Of a DNA stretch of 62,624 nucleotides, positions 33,516 to 41,892 are shown piece by piece. The DNA is taken from contig JBCFAO010000023.1 of NCBI GenBank assembly GCA_038562165.1, forward strand, positions 1-62,624, in the 5' to 3' direction. Position 1 is the stretch's first letter. Each line of letters starts with the position of its first letter. Below the pieces are notes generated by a model. That model was given only the letters and a program-made list of their open reading frames with translations, ran no database searches and was not told where the DNA came from. A program made the translations under genes and the position numbers. This stretch comes from WRMS01 sp038562165. Lineage in GTDB: Bacteria; Bacillota; Peptococcia; DRI-13; UBA5745.

Positions 33516-34310
33516 TCAGCTGGCCATCAGGCCAATCCGCAGCCGGTCGGCCACCATAGCGATAAATTCACTATTGGTAGGCTTGCCCTTTTCCAGATTG
33601 ATGGTGTAGCCAAAATAACGGCTCATCAGTTCTACATTGCCTCTGTCCCAGGCCAACTCAATAGCATGGCGGATAGCCCGCTCTACCCGGCTGGGAGTGG
33701 TGTTGTACTTTTCGGCAATCATCGGATACAACTCTTTCGTCACTGCTCCCAAAAGATTGACTTCGCCGATTACCAGCAAAATAGCATCCCGCAAATATTG
33801 GTAACCTTTGATGTGGGCAGGTACTCCCATTTGGTGAATGATATTGGTAACTTCATAATCCATACTGCGCCGGGCAGGAGCCATAGCCGGCATAGCCGGT
33901 GACGCCGCCATGGGCTGCCGGGATGCGGGGCTGCTTTTAAGCTGCCGCAATCTGCTGCCCAAGGAGTCCAATTCAAAGGGCTTAAGCATCAAATAATTTA
34001 TACCTAGATCCAGTACCCGCTGGTTCATTGCATCATTGCTGTAACCGGTAACGACGATAATGGCGGGTTTCTCATCAATATTCTTCTGGTTTAGGGCTTC
34101 CAGGACGCCTATGCCGTCAAGATGAGGCATAACGATATCCAAGATCACGGCGTCGGGAGCTAAAGCATTGATTTGCTGCAGTCCCTCTCTGCCATTGTAA
34201 GCTACGCCTACCACTTCGGCATAATCGGAGCTGCTTAGATAAGTACTTACCATCTCTACAAAATCCCTGCTGTCGTCTACGATTAAGACTCTAAGTTTGT
34301 CATTGCCCAT
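33516..34310 (-). CDS. spo0A: Sporulation master regulator Spo0A
   Basis: 264 residues, typical of the family. The receiver domain (1-~125) has the acidic pocket DD (12-13), the phospho-acceptor Asp58 in VILDIVMPHLDG, Thr in VVTGYS and Lys in LMLKPFEL. A flexible Ala/Pro/Met linker (~128-148) leads to the DNA-binding domain (~150-264) with the recognition helix TPSRVERAIRHAIELAWDRG. All phosphotransfer residues are present, so it should be activatable. It follows spoIVB by 30 bp, the universal arrangement; its own promoter lies over the end of spoIVB (34343-34371). RBS AAAGGAGG. Confidence 0.98.
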   Translation of the reverse strand: MGNDKLRVLIVDDSRDFVEMVSTYLSSSDYAEVVGVAYNGREGLQQINALAPDAVILDIVMPHLDGIGVLEALNQKNIDEKPAIIVVTGYSNDAMNQRVLDLGINYLMLKPFELDSLGSRLRQLKSSPASRQPMAASPAMPAMAPARRSMDYEVTNIIHQMGVPAHIKGYQYLRDAILLVIGEVNLLGAVTKELYPMIAEKYNTTPSRVERAIRHAIELAWDRGNVELMSRYFGYTINLEKGKPTNSEFIAMVADRLRIGLMAS

Positions 34311-34340
34311 GATTTTTCCTCCTTTGGTATTTTATGTAAT

Positions 34341-35597
34341 CTATATTCGACAAAAGGGAAAATTTTCCTGCCTATAAACCACCATTGAAGGGAAAATTTG
34401 CAATAAATTTTGCAAAGAGAAACCCTGGGGTAAATTCCCCAGGGTTTCTGTTGCTTCGGGAAGGATGCCAGACTCCTTCAGCATATTTTCGATAAACACC
34501 CCGTAACCGCGGCTGGGGTCATTAACAAAGACGTGAGTGACGGCGCCGACAATCCGGTTGTTTTGGATAATAGGGCTGCCGCTCATTCCTTGTATAATAC
34601 CGCCTGTCTTTGCCAGCAGACTTTTATCGGTGATCTCAATAATCATGTTTTTGCCGTCGCTGCGGCCCGGTAAAAGCCTTAATATGGCAATATCATAAGC
34701 CTGGATTTCCTGGCCTGCCACAACCGTCAGGATTTTGGCAGGTCCTACCGAGATTTGATGGGAATAGGCTGCCGCCAGGGGAACAGGGAAAAGAGGATTT
34801 TCCAAAGGGGCCGACAGTTTGCCGTAAATACCGCAGGTATTGTTGATCTCTACGCTGCCGAAATCAGTATCTTCAATGAAGGATCCCACTTTCTCGCCTG
34901 GCGTACCGGCAGTGCCGGCATGAATTTCATCTATTTGCGCAGTAAGAATCCGGCCTTGAGATATACTGATGGGTTCCGTAGATTTACCGTTGGTAATTAC
35001 ATGGCCTAAAGCGCCATAAACGCTGGTTTCCGGATGGAAATACGTCAATGTGCCTACGCCTCCGGTATTGTCCCTGACAAATAAGCCGATGCGCCGGCTT
35101 TTTGTTTCGGTGCAATACTCCGGCTTCACTCTTATTTCTATTGTTTTGCCGCTGCGGTTTACCTGAAAGAGGACTTCGTCCTTATCCTGACTGAACTGGG
35201 CAATCAGCTCTCTGACCTGATCATCACTTTCCGCTTTGGTTCCGTCAATAGCCAAGATCATATCGCCGGCTTTAAAACCGGCTTCCTTGGCGGGATAAAC
35301 CACTTGATCGGCGGTGATAATAACCGGTGAGAAACCGACTACCATAACGCCCTCGGATCTTACTAAAACACCGATGGAATGGCCGCCGGGAACCAAATAA
35401 ATGGTCTCTTTCGGCTTAACGGCCACATTTTTCAGCGGGAATAAGCCAAAACCGTCAAACTCCATTCTGCCGAGACTCACAAGGTTCTTGTCGGCCATGG
35501 GTGAGACTAGCTTTCCCGCCTGCTGGGTGCTACCGGCTGAAAACAATAGAAGGAAGAGAATCGAAACAAATACTGCCAACTGCTTTGGTTTTTGCAA
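34341..35597 (-). CDS. spoIVB: SpoIVB peptidase (S55 family)
   Basis: 418 residues from TTG at 35597 (GGGAGG 6 bases upstream; an ATG seven codons earlier has a badly spaced site). A hydrophobic signal/anchor (about 7-22) leads to a PDZ domain (about 80-160, GVLVRSEGVMVVGFSPV...AGFKAGDMILAIDG) and the S55 serine peptidase domain with His in YGALGHVI, and the nucleophile in IIQGMSGSPII. SpoIVB is secreted from the forespore and activates pro-sigma-K processing. The last ~30 residues (after GYGVFIENMLKES) are not family-like and are encoded partly by a terminator-like hairpin, so they look like a recent extension. Confidence 0.94.
   Translation of the reverse strand: MQKPKQLAVFVSILFLLLFSAGSTQQAGKLVSPMADKNLVSLGRMEFDGFGLFPLKNVAVKPKETIYLVPGGHSIGVLVRSEGVMVVGFSPVIITADQVVYPAKEAGFKAGDMILAIDGTKAESDDQVRELIAQFSQDKDEVLFQVNRSGKTIEIRVKPEYCTETKSRRIGLFVRDNTGGVGTLTYFHPETSVYGALGHVITNGKSTEPISISQGRILTAQIDEIHAGTAGTPGEKVGSFIEDTDFGSVEINNTCGIYGKLSAPLENPLFPVPLAAAYSHQISVGPAKILTVVAGQEIQAYDIAILRLLPGRSDGKNMIIEITDKSLLAKTGGIIQGMSGSPIIQNNRIVGAVTHVFVNDPSRGYGVFIENMLKESGILPEATETLGNLPQGFSLQNLLQIFPSMVVYRQENFPFCRI
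34343..34371 (-). promoter_or_regulatory. Sigma-H promoter with overlapping 0A box for spo0A
   Basis: Minus-strand GCAGGAAAA (34363-34371), an 11-bp spacer and GTCGAATAT (34343-34351) fit the sigma-H consensus RnAGGAwWW-N11-12-RnnGAATww fully. The exact 0A box TTTGTCGAA (34346-34354 on the minus strand) overlaps the -10 and the last codons of spoIVB. This resembles the B. subtilis Ps promoter of spo0A, which is sigma-H-dependent and Spo0A-regulated. Confidence 0.8.
34418..34449 (-). terminator. Terminator-like hairpin inside the 3' end of spoIVB
   Basis: A perfect 13-bp GC-rich stem (34437-34449 with 34418-34430, 6-base loop) lies 77-109 bases before the spoIVB stop and just upstream of the spo0A promoter. 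The sequence after it is only moderately T-rich. It is within coding sequence, so its role may be to separate spoIVB transcription from spo0A. Confidence 0.6.
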
Positions 35598-35701
35598 GTG
35601 AACCTCCCGGCCCGGCATACCTTCCCAAAAATTTTTTGGGGTGTTTACCTTCTTAAATTAACCAAGAGAGCTCATAATTATATTGCTTATTTTTTCTAAA
35701 T

Positions 35702-37372
35702 TTACCTTTTTAGCATAGCCGCCGCATGGCGTTTTAAATCGTCGGAAGTGGTGTCGCCGCCTAACATTCTCATTAATTCCTGGACTCTGTCCTCACCGGT
35801 TAGCTCTTTAATACCGGTTTTGGTTCTGCCTGCGCTTTCCTCCTTTGCCAAAAAGAAATGCTGGCCGGCTTTGGCAGCAATAATCGGCGAATGGGTTACA
35901 CAGATTACCTGCTGGCTGGCGCTGATGGAAAGGAGCTTATCGGCTACGGCCTGTACGGTGGCGCCGCCCACACCGGAGTCGATCTCGTCAAAGATCAAGG
36001 TTTCACAAGTGTCGGTGGCGGCTAAAATTCTTTTCATGGCTAAGGTGATTCGGGAAAGTTCGCCGCCGGAAGCGATTTTGGCCAGAGGCAAATAAGGCTC
36101 GCCGGAATTAGTGGAAATGAGAAATTCAATGGCGTCAAAGCCTTTTGCTCCCGGCTGCTGCTTTTGAATATCCACCTTAAAATGGGCGGACTTCATGGCC
36201 AGATCCAGAAATTCACTGTCAATTTGCTCTTCCAAATGTTTGGTAATTTCTTTTCTTTGCCGGCTGAGGTCTTCAGCTAATTGAAAATAAATCTTTTGTG
36301 CCTTAGCCGCATCTTCCTGCCACTCTTCTTCTTTGGTCAGGAAATCTTCCATGGTCAAAAGCTCTTCCGCCGCTTTCTGACGGTGCTTTAAGATAGCTTC
36401 CGTACCTTCACCATATTTTTTGCCGAGAGCTTTAATTTTATAAAGACGATTTTCCGCCTCTTCCAGACGGGTGGGCGATAAATCCATCTGATCCTTGTAA
36501 CGATGGATCTCCCTGGATATTTCATCCAATATATATGAAGCCGGTTCTAACCGGTCGTAAATGCCGGTAAGCTCAGGATCGTATTTACCTAAGTCCCGCA
36601 ACTGATGTAGAGCTTTAGCCAATAAATCGTAAGCCGGCTCGCTTTCTTTTAAATCGAAAAGCAGGGAGTAAGCTTTATCCAAATGCTTCAGTATTTTTTG
36701 ACTATGAGAAAGGCGCTGAATTTCTGCGGCCAGCTCCTCCTCTTCTCCCGGCTCAAGCCTGGCTTCGTCGATTTCTTTAAGTTGATATTCGAGAAAATCT
36801 TTCTTCGCCGCAAAAGCCTGCTGGTTTTCCCGGGCGCTGACCAGCTTTTCTTCCAGAGCCCGCCAGCTTCCATAGGCTTCCTTCACCTGGTTTTTGAGGC
36901 GGGCCAAGGGAGCGGCGCCGTAGGCATCCAAAATGTCCATTTGTTTTTGACTTTGCATTAATTGCTGGTATTCATGCTGGCCATGTATATCCAGAAGCCC
37001 CGCAGCAATTTGACGGTAAGCATTTAAACTTACGGTGCAGCCGTTGATGCGGCAGGGGTTTTTTCCTCCGGCGTTCAATTCCCGGCTGAGAGTAAAAGAA
37101 TCCTCTCCCTCTTCCGCCCAGCCGCCTTCGGCCAGAAGCTGATGAACGGGGTGTTCGGCGGCAAAAGAAAAAACTCCCTCAATATATGCCTTTTCCGCAC
37201 CATGGCGAATCATTTCACTGGAGCTGCGGCCTCCCAGCAAAATAGCCACGGCGTCGATCAAAATGGACTTTCCTGCTCCGGTCTCACCGGTCAACACGGT
37301 AAAAGGTGACCGAAAGTCGATTTCCAATTGATCAATAATAGCAAATTGTTTAATCAGCAAACGTTCTAACAT
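35702..37372 (-). CDS. recN: DNA repair protein RecN
   Basis: 556-residue SMC-like ATPase for double-strand-break repair. Walker A LTGETGAGKSILIDAV (about residues 28-43), a long coiled coil (about 160-350), the signature SGGELSRITLAMKRI, Walker B TLIFDEIDSGVGG and the D-loop/H-loop CVTHSPIIAAKA are all present. Both halves of the head are complete. The order argR-recN-spoIVB-spo0A is conserved in Bacillus and Clostridia. ATG at 37372. Confidence 0.97.
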   Translation of the reverse strand: MLERLLIKQFAIIDQLEIDFRSPFTVLTGETGAGKSILIDAVAILLGGRSSSEMIRHGAEKAYIEGVFSFAAEHPVHQLLAEGGWAEEGEDSFTLSRELNAGGKNPCRINGCTVSLNAYRQIAAGLLDIHGQHEYQQLMQSQKQMDILDAYGAAPLARLKNQVKEAYGSWRALEEKLVSARENQQAFAAKKDFLEYQLKEIDEARLEPGEEEELAAEIQRLSHSQKILKHLDKAYSLLFDLKESEPAYDLLAKALHQLRDLGKYDPELTGIYDRLEPASYILDEISREIHRYKDQMDLSPTRLEEAENRLYKIKALGKKYGEGTEAILKHRQKAAEELLTMEDFLTKEEEWQEDAAKAQKIYFQLAEDLSRQRKEITKHLEEQIDSEFLDLAMKSAHFKVDIQKQQPGAKGFDAIEFLISTNSGEPYLPLAKIASGGELSRITLAMKRILAATDTCETLIFDEIDSGVGGATVQAVADKLLSISASQQVICVTHSPIIAAKAGQHFFLAKEESAGRTKTGIKELTGEDRVQELMRMLGGDTTSDDLKRHAAAMLKR

Positions 37373-37397
37373 TCCACTCCTCCGACTTTCCCAGGGG

Positions 37398-37850
37398 TCA
37401 GTGTTCCATCAGATTCTGCATTTTTTGCATGAGGCTTTCTACATGGTCCTTTGTTTTGGCAACGGCTAAAATCGTATCGTCACCGGCCACGGCTCCCAGA
37501 AACTCCTCCCATTCCGCCGCATCCAGCAAGGAACACACGCTGTTGGCATTGCCCGGCAGGGTATGAATAACCAGAATATTTTCGCTGCAGGCAATGTTTA
37601 AGACGGCATCCCGAAAAATCCGGCGCAGCCGGTTGCCGTCCTGCATAGGCAATTGACCCTTCGGCATACTGTAAGCATAACCGTCTCCTCTGGCCACTTT
37701 GACTAAACGCAGTTCTTTGATATCCCGGGATACGGTAGCCTGGGTTACGTTATACCCTTCGTTTTGCAGGACGGCCGCCAATTCATCCTGGGTCCGGATT
37801 GGCTCCTTGCTGATGATCTCCACGATCCTTTTTTGGCGTTTACCTTTCAT
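37398..37850 (-). CDS. argR: Arginine repressor ArgR/AhrC
   Basis: 150 residues. The N-terminal winged helix (about 1-70, with TQDELAAVLQNEGYNVTQATVSRD and IKELRLVK) binds ARG boxes. The C-terminal hexamerisation domain carries the arginine-binding GNANSVCSLLD and GDDTILAVA. It controls arginine synthesis and catabolism in trans; no arginine biosynthetic gene is adjacent. The 25-bp spacing to recN indicates cotranscription. ATG preceded by AGGTATCGGAAT with a moderate ribosome site. Confidence 0.96.
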   Translation of the reverse strand: MKGKRQKRIVEIISKEPIRTQDELAAVLQNEGYNVTQATVSRDIKELRLVKVARGDGYAYSMPKGQLPMQDGNRLRRIFRDAVLNIACSENILVIHTLPGNANSVCSLLDAAEWEEFLGAVAGDDTILAVAKTKDHVESLMQKMQNLMEH

Positions 37851-37876
37851 TCCGATACCTCCCGATTATTTCCTTA

Positions 37877-38743
37877 TTATTCGTAGCGAAACACCGTTTC
37901 GCTGCCCAGCTTCGTTTTGAGAAGTGAAAAAAAGTTCAACGGAGTTAAGCGGATAAATATAGCCTTATAAGGAGCGGCCGTTACCAGAACCTGATCTTTT
38001 TTAAATAAAGGCTGGCTGGTTTGGCCGTCTACAGTGAGCATCACTTCGCTGCTGGCGTCTTGCACTTCGATGGTGCAATGCCTATCCGGCGGAATAATGG
38101 TAGGCCGGGCAGTGATGGTATGGGGACAGATCCAGGTCTGCACCATTACCTCCAAAGAAGGGTGAACCACGGGACCGCCGGCGGAAAGGGAATAAGCCGT
38201 AGAGCCTGTGGGAGAAGCCAAGATGATGCCGTCACCTTTATAGCTGCCGGCAAAGTCTTTCTCCACCCAAAAATTGATTTCCAGGAGACGGGATAAAGAG
38301 CCTTTATGCACCACTACGTCATTTAAACCGCTGATCTCCCGAATCACTTTGCCTTCCCGTAAAACCTCAGCCTGCAGCATCATTCTTTCGTCTGTGCTGA
38401 ACCGGCCGTTTAGTACCTGCTCCAAATCACTATAAAGATCACCGGTTTCCACCTCGGTCAAAAAGCCTAAATTGCCCATATTCACACCCAGGATAGGAAT
38501 GCCATATGGAGCCGTAACCCGGGCGGCACTAAGCAAGGTGCCATCTCCGCCCATGGCAATAACCATATCGGGTTTGAGCTTGTCCAAATCCACCTCCGGC
38601 AAAGCCAGCTCCAAAGAATCACAGCTTTGATTGGCTACGGAATAGACTTCATAATTAAGATTTTGAAGCCAGGCCGCCAACTGAGCAGTGAGATCCAGGG
38701 ACTTTTTTAAACGATGGTTGGTCACCAAACCGATCCTACGCAT
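37877..38743 (-). CDS. nadK: NAD kinase
   Basis: 288 residues. It phosphorylates NAD to NADP in the cytosol. The GGDGT motif (MAMGGDGTLLSAARV; here IAMGGDGTLLSA, about residues 63-74), NMGNLGFLTEV, and the glycine-rich GDGIILASPTGSTAYSLSAGGP are intact. The ATG at 38743 is selected because it gives the normal N-terminus (MRRIGLVTN) and overlaps the tlyA end by 8 bp, with AAAGGAAA upstream. Part of the tlyA-nadK-argR-recN block. Confidence 0.96.
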   Translation of the reverse strand: MRRIGLVTNHRLKKSLDLTAQLAAWLQNLNYEVYSVANQSCDSLELALPEVDLDKLKPDMVIAMGGDGTLLSAARVTAPYGIPILGVNMGNLGFLTEVETGDLYSDLEQVLNGRFSTDERMMLQAEVLREGKVIREISGLNDVVVHKGSLSRLLEINFWVEKDFAGSYKGDGIILASPTGSTAYSLSAGGPVVHPSLEVMVQTWICPHTITARPTIIPPDRHCTIEVQDASSEVMLTVDGQTSQPLFKKDQVLVTAAPYKAIFIRLTPLNFFSLLKTKLGSETVFRYE

Positions 38744-39602
38744 AATGATTTTCCTTTCCCTTGCTTTCACCGGCTAAAACAGTAAAAGCTTCTTTTACCA
38801 AATCCGCTGTTTGAAAAGGGGCGGCTCCGGCGGTTTCCTGCTGCCGGCTTTCATCCAATTCCTTGCGGCCAAACCATAATAAATACTCAATATTGCCTTC
38901 CGGCCCTTTTATGGGAGAATAGGTTAAGCCATAAGCCCGCAGACCTTGCTGGGGCAATTGCCCCAATACCTTGTCCAGAACGGTTTCATGGGCTGCGGGA
39001 TTGCGGACAACGCCTTTCTTCCCTACCTGCTCCCGGCCTGCCTCAAATTGAGGCTTAATCAGGGCAATGCCTTCTCCCGCCGCCGTCAGCAACGACTGTA
39101 AAACCGGCAAGATCTTATCCAGGGAGATGAAAGAAACGTCGATGGTTACAAAATCGATTTCTTCGCCCAGTTCTTCTGAGGTCAAATAGCGGGCGTTGGT
39201 TTTTTCCCTGACGATGACTCTGGGGTCTTGCCGCAGCTTCCAGTCAAGCTGGCCATAGCCCACGTCCACGGCATAAACCTTAGCCGCTCCATTTTGCAAA
39301 GCGCAGTCCGTAAAACCGCCGGTGGAAGCGCCGATATCCAGCATGGTTTTTCCTGTTAAATCAAGGGGGAAAACCTCAAGGGCTTTAGCCAGCTTGTAGC
39401 CCCCTCTGCTGACATAAGGTAAAGATTGACCTTTAATCTGCAGAAAACAGCTTGTATCCACCTTTTCTCCGGCTTTATCGATGCGTTTTGTGCCGTCATA
39501 AACCTGGCCGGCCATGATCATAGCTCTGGCCTTTTCCCGGCTGGGGGCCAGTCCCTGCTCCACCAGCAGCAAGTCAGCCCGTTCTTTTGTTTTGCTTTCC
39601 AT
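38736..39602 (-). CDS. tlyA: TlyA family rRNA (cytidine-2'-O)-methyltransferase
   Basis: 288 residues. An N-terminal S4 RNA-binding domain (about 5-65, ERADLLLVEQGLAPSREKARAMIMAG) joins a FtsJ-type Rossmann methyltransferase (SAM site LDIGASTGGFTDCALQNGA; VTIDVSFISLDKILP; IKPQFEAGREQVGKKGVVR). Mycobacterial TlyA methylates 16S C1409 and 23S C1920; the Firmicute YqxC-type enzymes are presumed similar but less studied. It is 4 bp after dxs and overlaps nadK, in the conserved dxs-tlyA-nadK order. Confidence 0.93.
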   Translation of the reverse strand: MESKTKERADLLLVEQGLAPSREKARAMIMAGQVYDGTKRIDKAGEKVDTSCFLQIKGQSLPYVSRGGYKLAKALEVFPLDLTGKTMLDIGASTGGFTDCALQNGAAKVYAVDVGYGQLDWKLRQDPRVIVREKTNARYLTSEELGEEIDFVTIDVSFISLDKILPVLQSLLTAAGEGIALIKPQFEAGREQVGKKGVVRNPAAHETVLDKVLGQLPQQGLRAYGLTYSPIKGPEGNIEYLLWFGRKELDESRQQETAGAAPFQTADLVKEAFTVLAGESKGKENHYA

Positions 39603-39606
39603 GCTG

Positions 39607-41484
39607 TTAGATTAGTCCTTCCCTTACTGCTGCGGCCAGTCCTTCGGCGTTTAAATGGAGAAGCTCCCTCAGCTCCGCCTGGCTGCCTTGGGTAATAAAG
39701 TCATCGGGTATACAAAGGCAGTTTACTCTGCCGTGGTAGCCGGCTTCCGACAAAAGCCGGGTGACAGCCCAACCCAGACCGCCGGCGGCCACATTTTCCT
39801 CTGCCGTTACCACCAAATTACACCACTTTGCCGCCGACCAGATGGTTTCCTTGTCAAGGGGCTTCAGAAAGCAAGGATCTAAAACACCTACGGAATAGCC
39901 TTCTGCTTCCAGCCGCCGGGCTGCCGCCAGTCCTTCGTATACCAAAGGGCCCGCCGCTACGATCAGCACCTGATAGCCTGGCCGCAAAAGCTGGGCCGAG
40001 CCCCAGGCAAGCTGGTGGCCGCTGATGATTTCTCTGCCTTTACCTTTGCCCCGGGGATAGCGAAGGGCTACGGGACCTGCTTTGTATTGGAAAGCCAATT
40101 CCAGCATCTGGCTAAGCATAGCTTCATCCCTGGGTACCATGACGGTCATATGGGGAATATGGCTCAAATAAGACAAATCAAAGACGCCATGATGGGTGGG
40201 GCCATCCTCGCCTACGAGACCGCTGCGGTCTAAAGCCAGGATTAAAGGAGCTTTCTGTAAAGCCGCATCCTGGAGCAATTGATCGTAGCCCCGCTGCAAG
40301 AAGCTGGAATAGACCGCCACCACCGGCCGGTAGCCGGAAAGGGCCAAAGCGGTGCCAAAGCTTACCGCCGTTTGCTCCGCTATACCCACATCAAAAAAGC
40401 GGTCAGGATACTGCCTGCGGAACTCTTCTAAGCCGGTGCCGTCGGACATGGCTGCCGTAATTCCGATAATTTCGGGATGAAGACCAGCCAACTCCAAGAG
40501 AGTTTTAGAAAATACGGAAGTATAAGTAGGAGCCTGACTGGGGCCACTGCCGTTTGTCTTGCCGGTTTCCAAATCAAAGGGGGCAATGCCATGAAAGGCG
40601 GCGGCGTTTTCTACTGCCGGTTTATAACCCCTGCCTTTTTCCGTCACCACGTGGAGCATTACGGGCCCCTTGATTTCTTTAACATGCTCCAGCATCTCAA
40701 TGAGGCTGTGCAAATCATGGCCGTCCACCGGGCCATAATATTGAAAGCCTAATTCGCTGAAAACAATGCCGTTAACCATAATATAGCGCAAGCCTTCTTT
40801 TAGTGTTTCGATGATTTTGATCATGCCCTTGCCTAAAACCGGTACCTGGGACAACGCCCGGCGGACTGCTTGCTTGCTGGCCGCATAGGCTGCCGAGGAG
40901 CGGAGGCGGTTTAAATAATTGGAAATCCCGCCGATATTGGGGGCGATGGACATGCGGTTGTCATTTAAAATGACCAGCACGTCGGTATCCAGGGCTCCCG
41001 CCAGATTCAGAGCTTCAAAGGCCGGCCCTCCCGTCATGGAACCGTCGCCGATAACAGCGATGACCTTATGATCCTCGTTTTTTAAATCTCTGGCTTTGGC
41101 AAAGCCTAAAGCAGCGGCGATGGAAGTGCTGCTATGGCCGGTATCATAGGTATCGCAAGGACTTTCCTCCCGTTTGGGAAAGCCGGAAAGACCACCCATC
41201 TGCCGCAGGGTTTTAAAAGCTTCCCGGCGGCCGGTAAGGATTTTATGGGCATAAGATTGGTGGCCTACATCCCAGACCAAACGGTCCACATCCGTCTGGA
41301 AAACGTATTCCAGGGCTACCGTAAGCTCTATAACGCCCAGATTAGAAGACAGGTGGCCGCCGTTTTGGCTTACCACCGCTAAAATATACTCCCGCAGCTC
41401 CTGACTCAATACCTTCAGCTCAGGTATGCTCAACTTTTTTATATCCTGAAGGTCGTTGATACGCTCCAGATAGGTTTCACCCAT
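39607..41484 (-). CDS. dxs: 1-deoxy-D-xylulose-5-phosphate synthase
   Basis: 625-residue thiamine-diphosphate enzyme for the first step of the MEP isoprenoid pathway. The N-terminal part has GHQSYAHKILTGR and the ThDP motif GDGSMTGGPAFEALNLAG...ILNDN. The transketolase centre has DVGIAEQTAVSFG and DRSGLVGEDGPTHHG, and the C-terminal domain is complete. Length and motifs are normal. Follows xseB by 16 bp in the usual xseA-xseB-(ispA)-dxs-tlyA order; ispA (farnesyl diphosphate synthase), often between xseB and dxs, is missing here. Confidence 0.97.
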   Translation of the reverse strand: MGETYLERINDLQDIKKLSIPELKVLSQELREYILAVVSQNGGHLSSNLGVIELTVALEYVFQTDVDRLVWDVGHQSYAHKILTGRREAFKTLRQMGGLSGFPKREESPCDTYDTGHSSTSIAAALGFAKARDLKNEDHKVIAVIGDGSMTGGPAFEALNLAGALDTDVLVILNDNRMSIAPNIGGISNYLNRLRSSAAYAASKQAVRRALSQVPVLGKGMIKIIETLKEGLRYIMVNGIVFSELGFQYYGPVDGHDLHSLIEMLEHVKEIKGPVMLHVVTEKGRGYKPAVENAAAFHGIAPFDLETGKTNGSGPSQAPTYTSVFSKTLLELAGLHPEIIGITAAMSDGTGLEEFRRQYPDRFFDVGIAEQTAVSFGTALALSGYRPVVAVYSSFLQRGYDQLLQDAALQKAPLILALDRSGLVGEDGPTHHGVFDLSYLSHIPHMTVMVPRDEAMLSQMLELAFQYKAGPVALRYPRGKGKGREIISGHQLAWGSAQLLRPGYQVLIVAAGPLVYEGLAAARRLEAEGYSVGVLDPCFLKPLDKETIWSAAKWCNLVVTAEENVAAGGLGWAVTRLLSEAGYHGRVNCLCIPDDFITQGSQAELRELLHLNAEGLAAAVREGLI

Positions 41485-41500
41485 TAACGCTGTCCGCTCC

Positions 41501-41755
41501 TTATGCTTCTTTTGCCATGGCTTCCGTTAAAATCTCTACTTCTTTGGCAGTGCGCTCAAGGCTCTGCTGACAAAAACGAACCAAAGCTACGCCCTCCTGG
41601 TAGCAGACTAAAGCTTCTTCCAGGCTCAATTCTCCCCGCTCCAGTTGCCGGACCAGGGTTTCTAATCTATTGATATTTTCTTCAAAGGATTTACCATTGC
41701 TAAATAAGGTTTCTTCTTGATTATGCATATTGTATTCCATATCCTCCCTATTCAT
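41501..41755 (-). CDS. xseB: Exodeoxyribonuclease VII small subunit
   Basis: 84 residues; the conserved helical hairpin SFEENINRLETLVRQLERGELSLEEALVCYQEGVALVRFCQQSL covers almost the whole protein. Several copies wrap one XseA in ExoVII. The start is unsure: the first ATG (41755) has no ribosome site, ATG at 41740 is only two bases from GGGAGG, and ATG at 41728 is 14 bases away. In most genomes xseA and xseB overlap, but here a 103-bp inverted-repeat element separates them. Confidence 0.92.
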   Translation of the reverse strand: MNREDMEYNMHNQEETLFSNGKSFEENINRLETLVRQLERGELSLEEALVCYQEGVALVRFCQQSLERTAKEVEILTEAMAKEA

Positions 41756-41767
41756 ACTCAGCTGGTC

Positions 41768-41870
41768 TTTTTACGTTTAGGCGGCGGCCGCTTCCTCAGT
41801 CTGGTCGGTCATGTACATTTAGGTACACTCCCTCCCATCCTTCGTCGCTTGCCTTGCCTAAACGCAAAAA
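41768..41870. repeat. 103-bp inverted-end insert between xseA and xseB
   Basis: The ends TTTTTACGTTTAGGC (41768-41782) and GCCTAAACGCAAAAA (41856-41870) are reverse complements with one mismatch. The inside holds a GC-rich block and a small palindromic TGTACATTTAGGTACA. There is no reading frame. It probably forms a hairpin in the mRNA or is a small mobile element. Confidence 0.65.
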
Positions 41871-41892
41871 TCCTGCGCTGCCTGGTTGCGTC

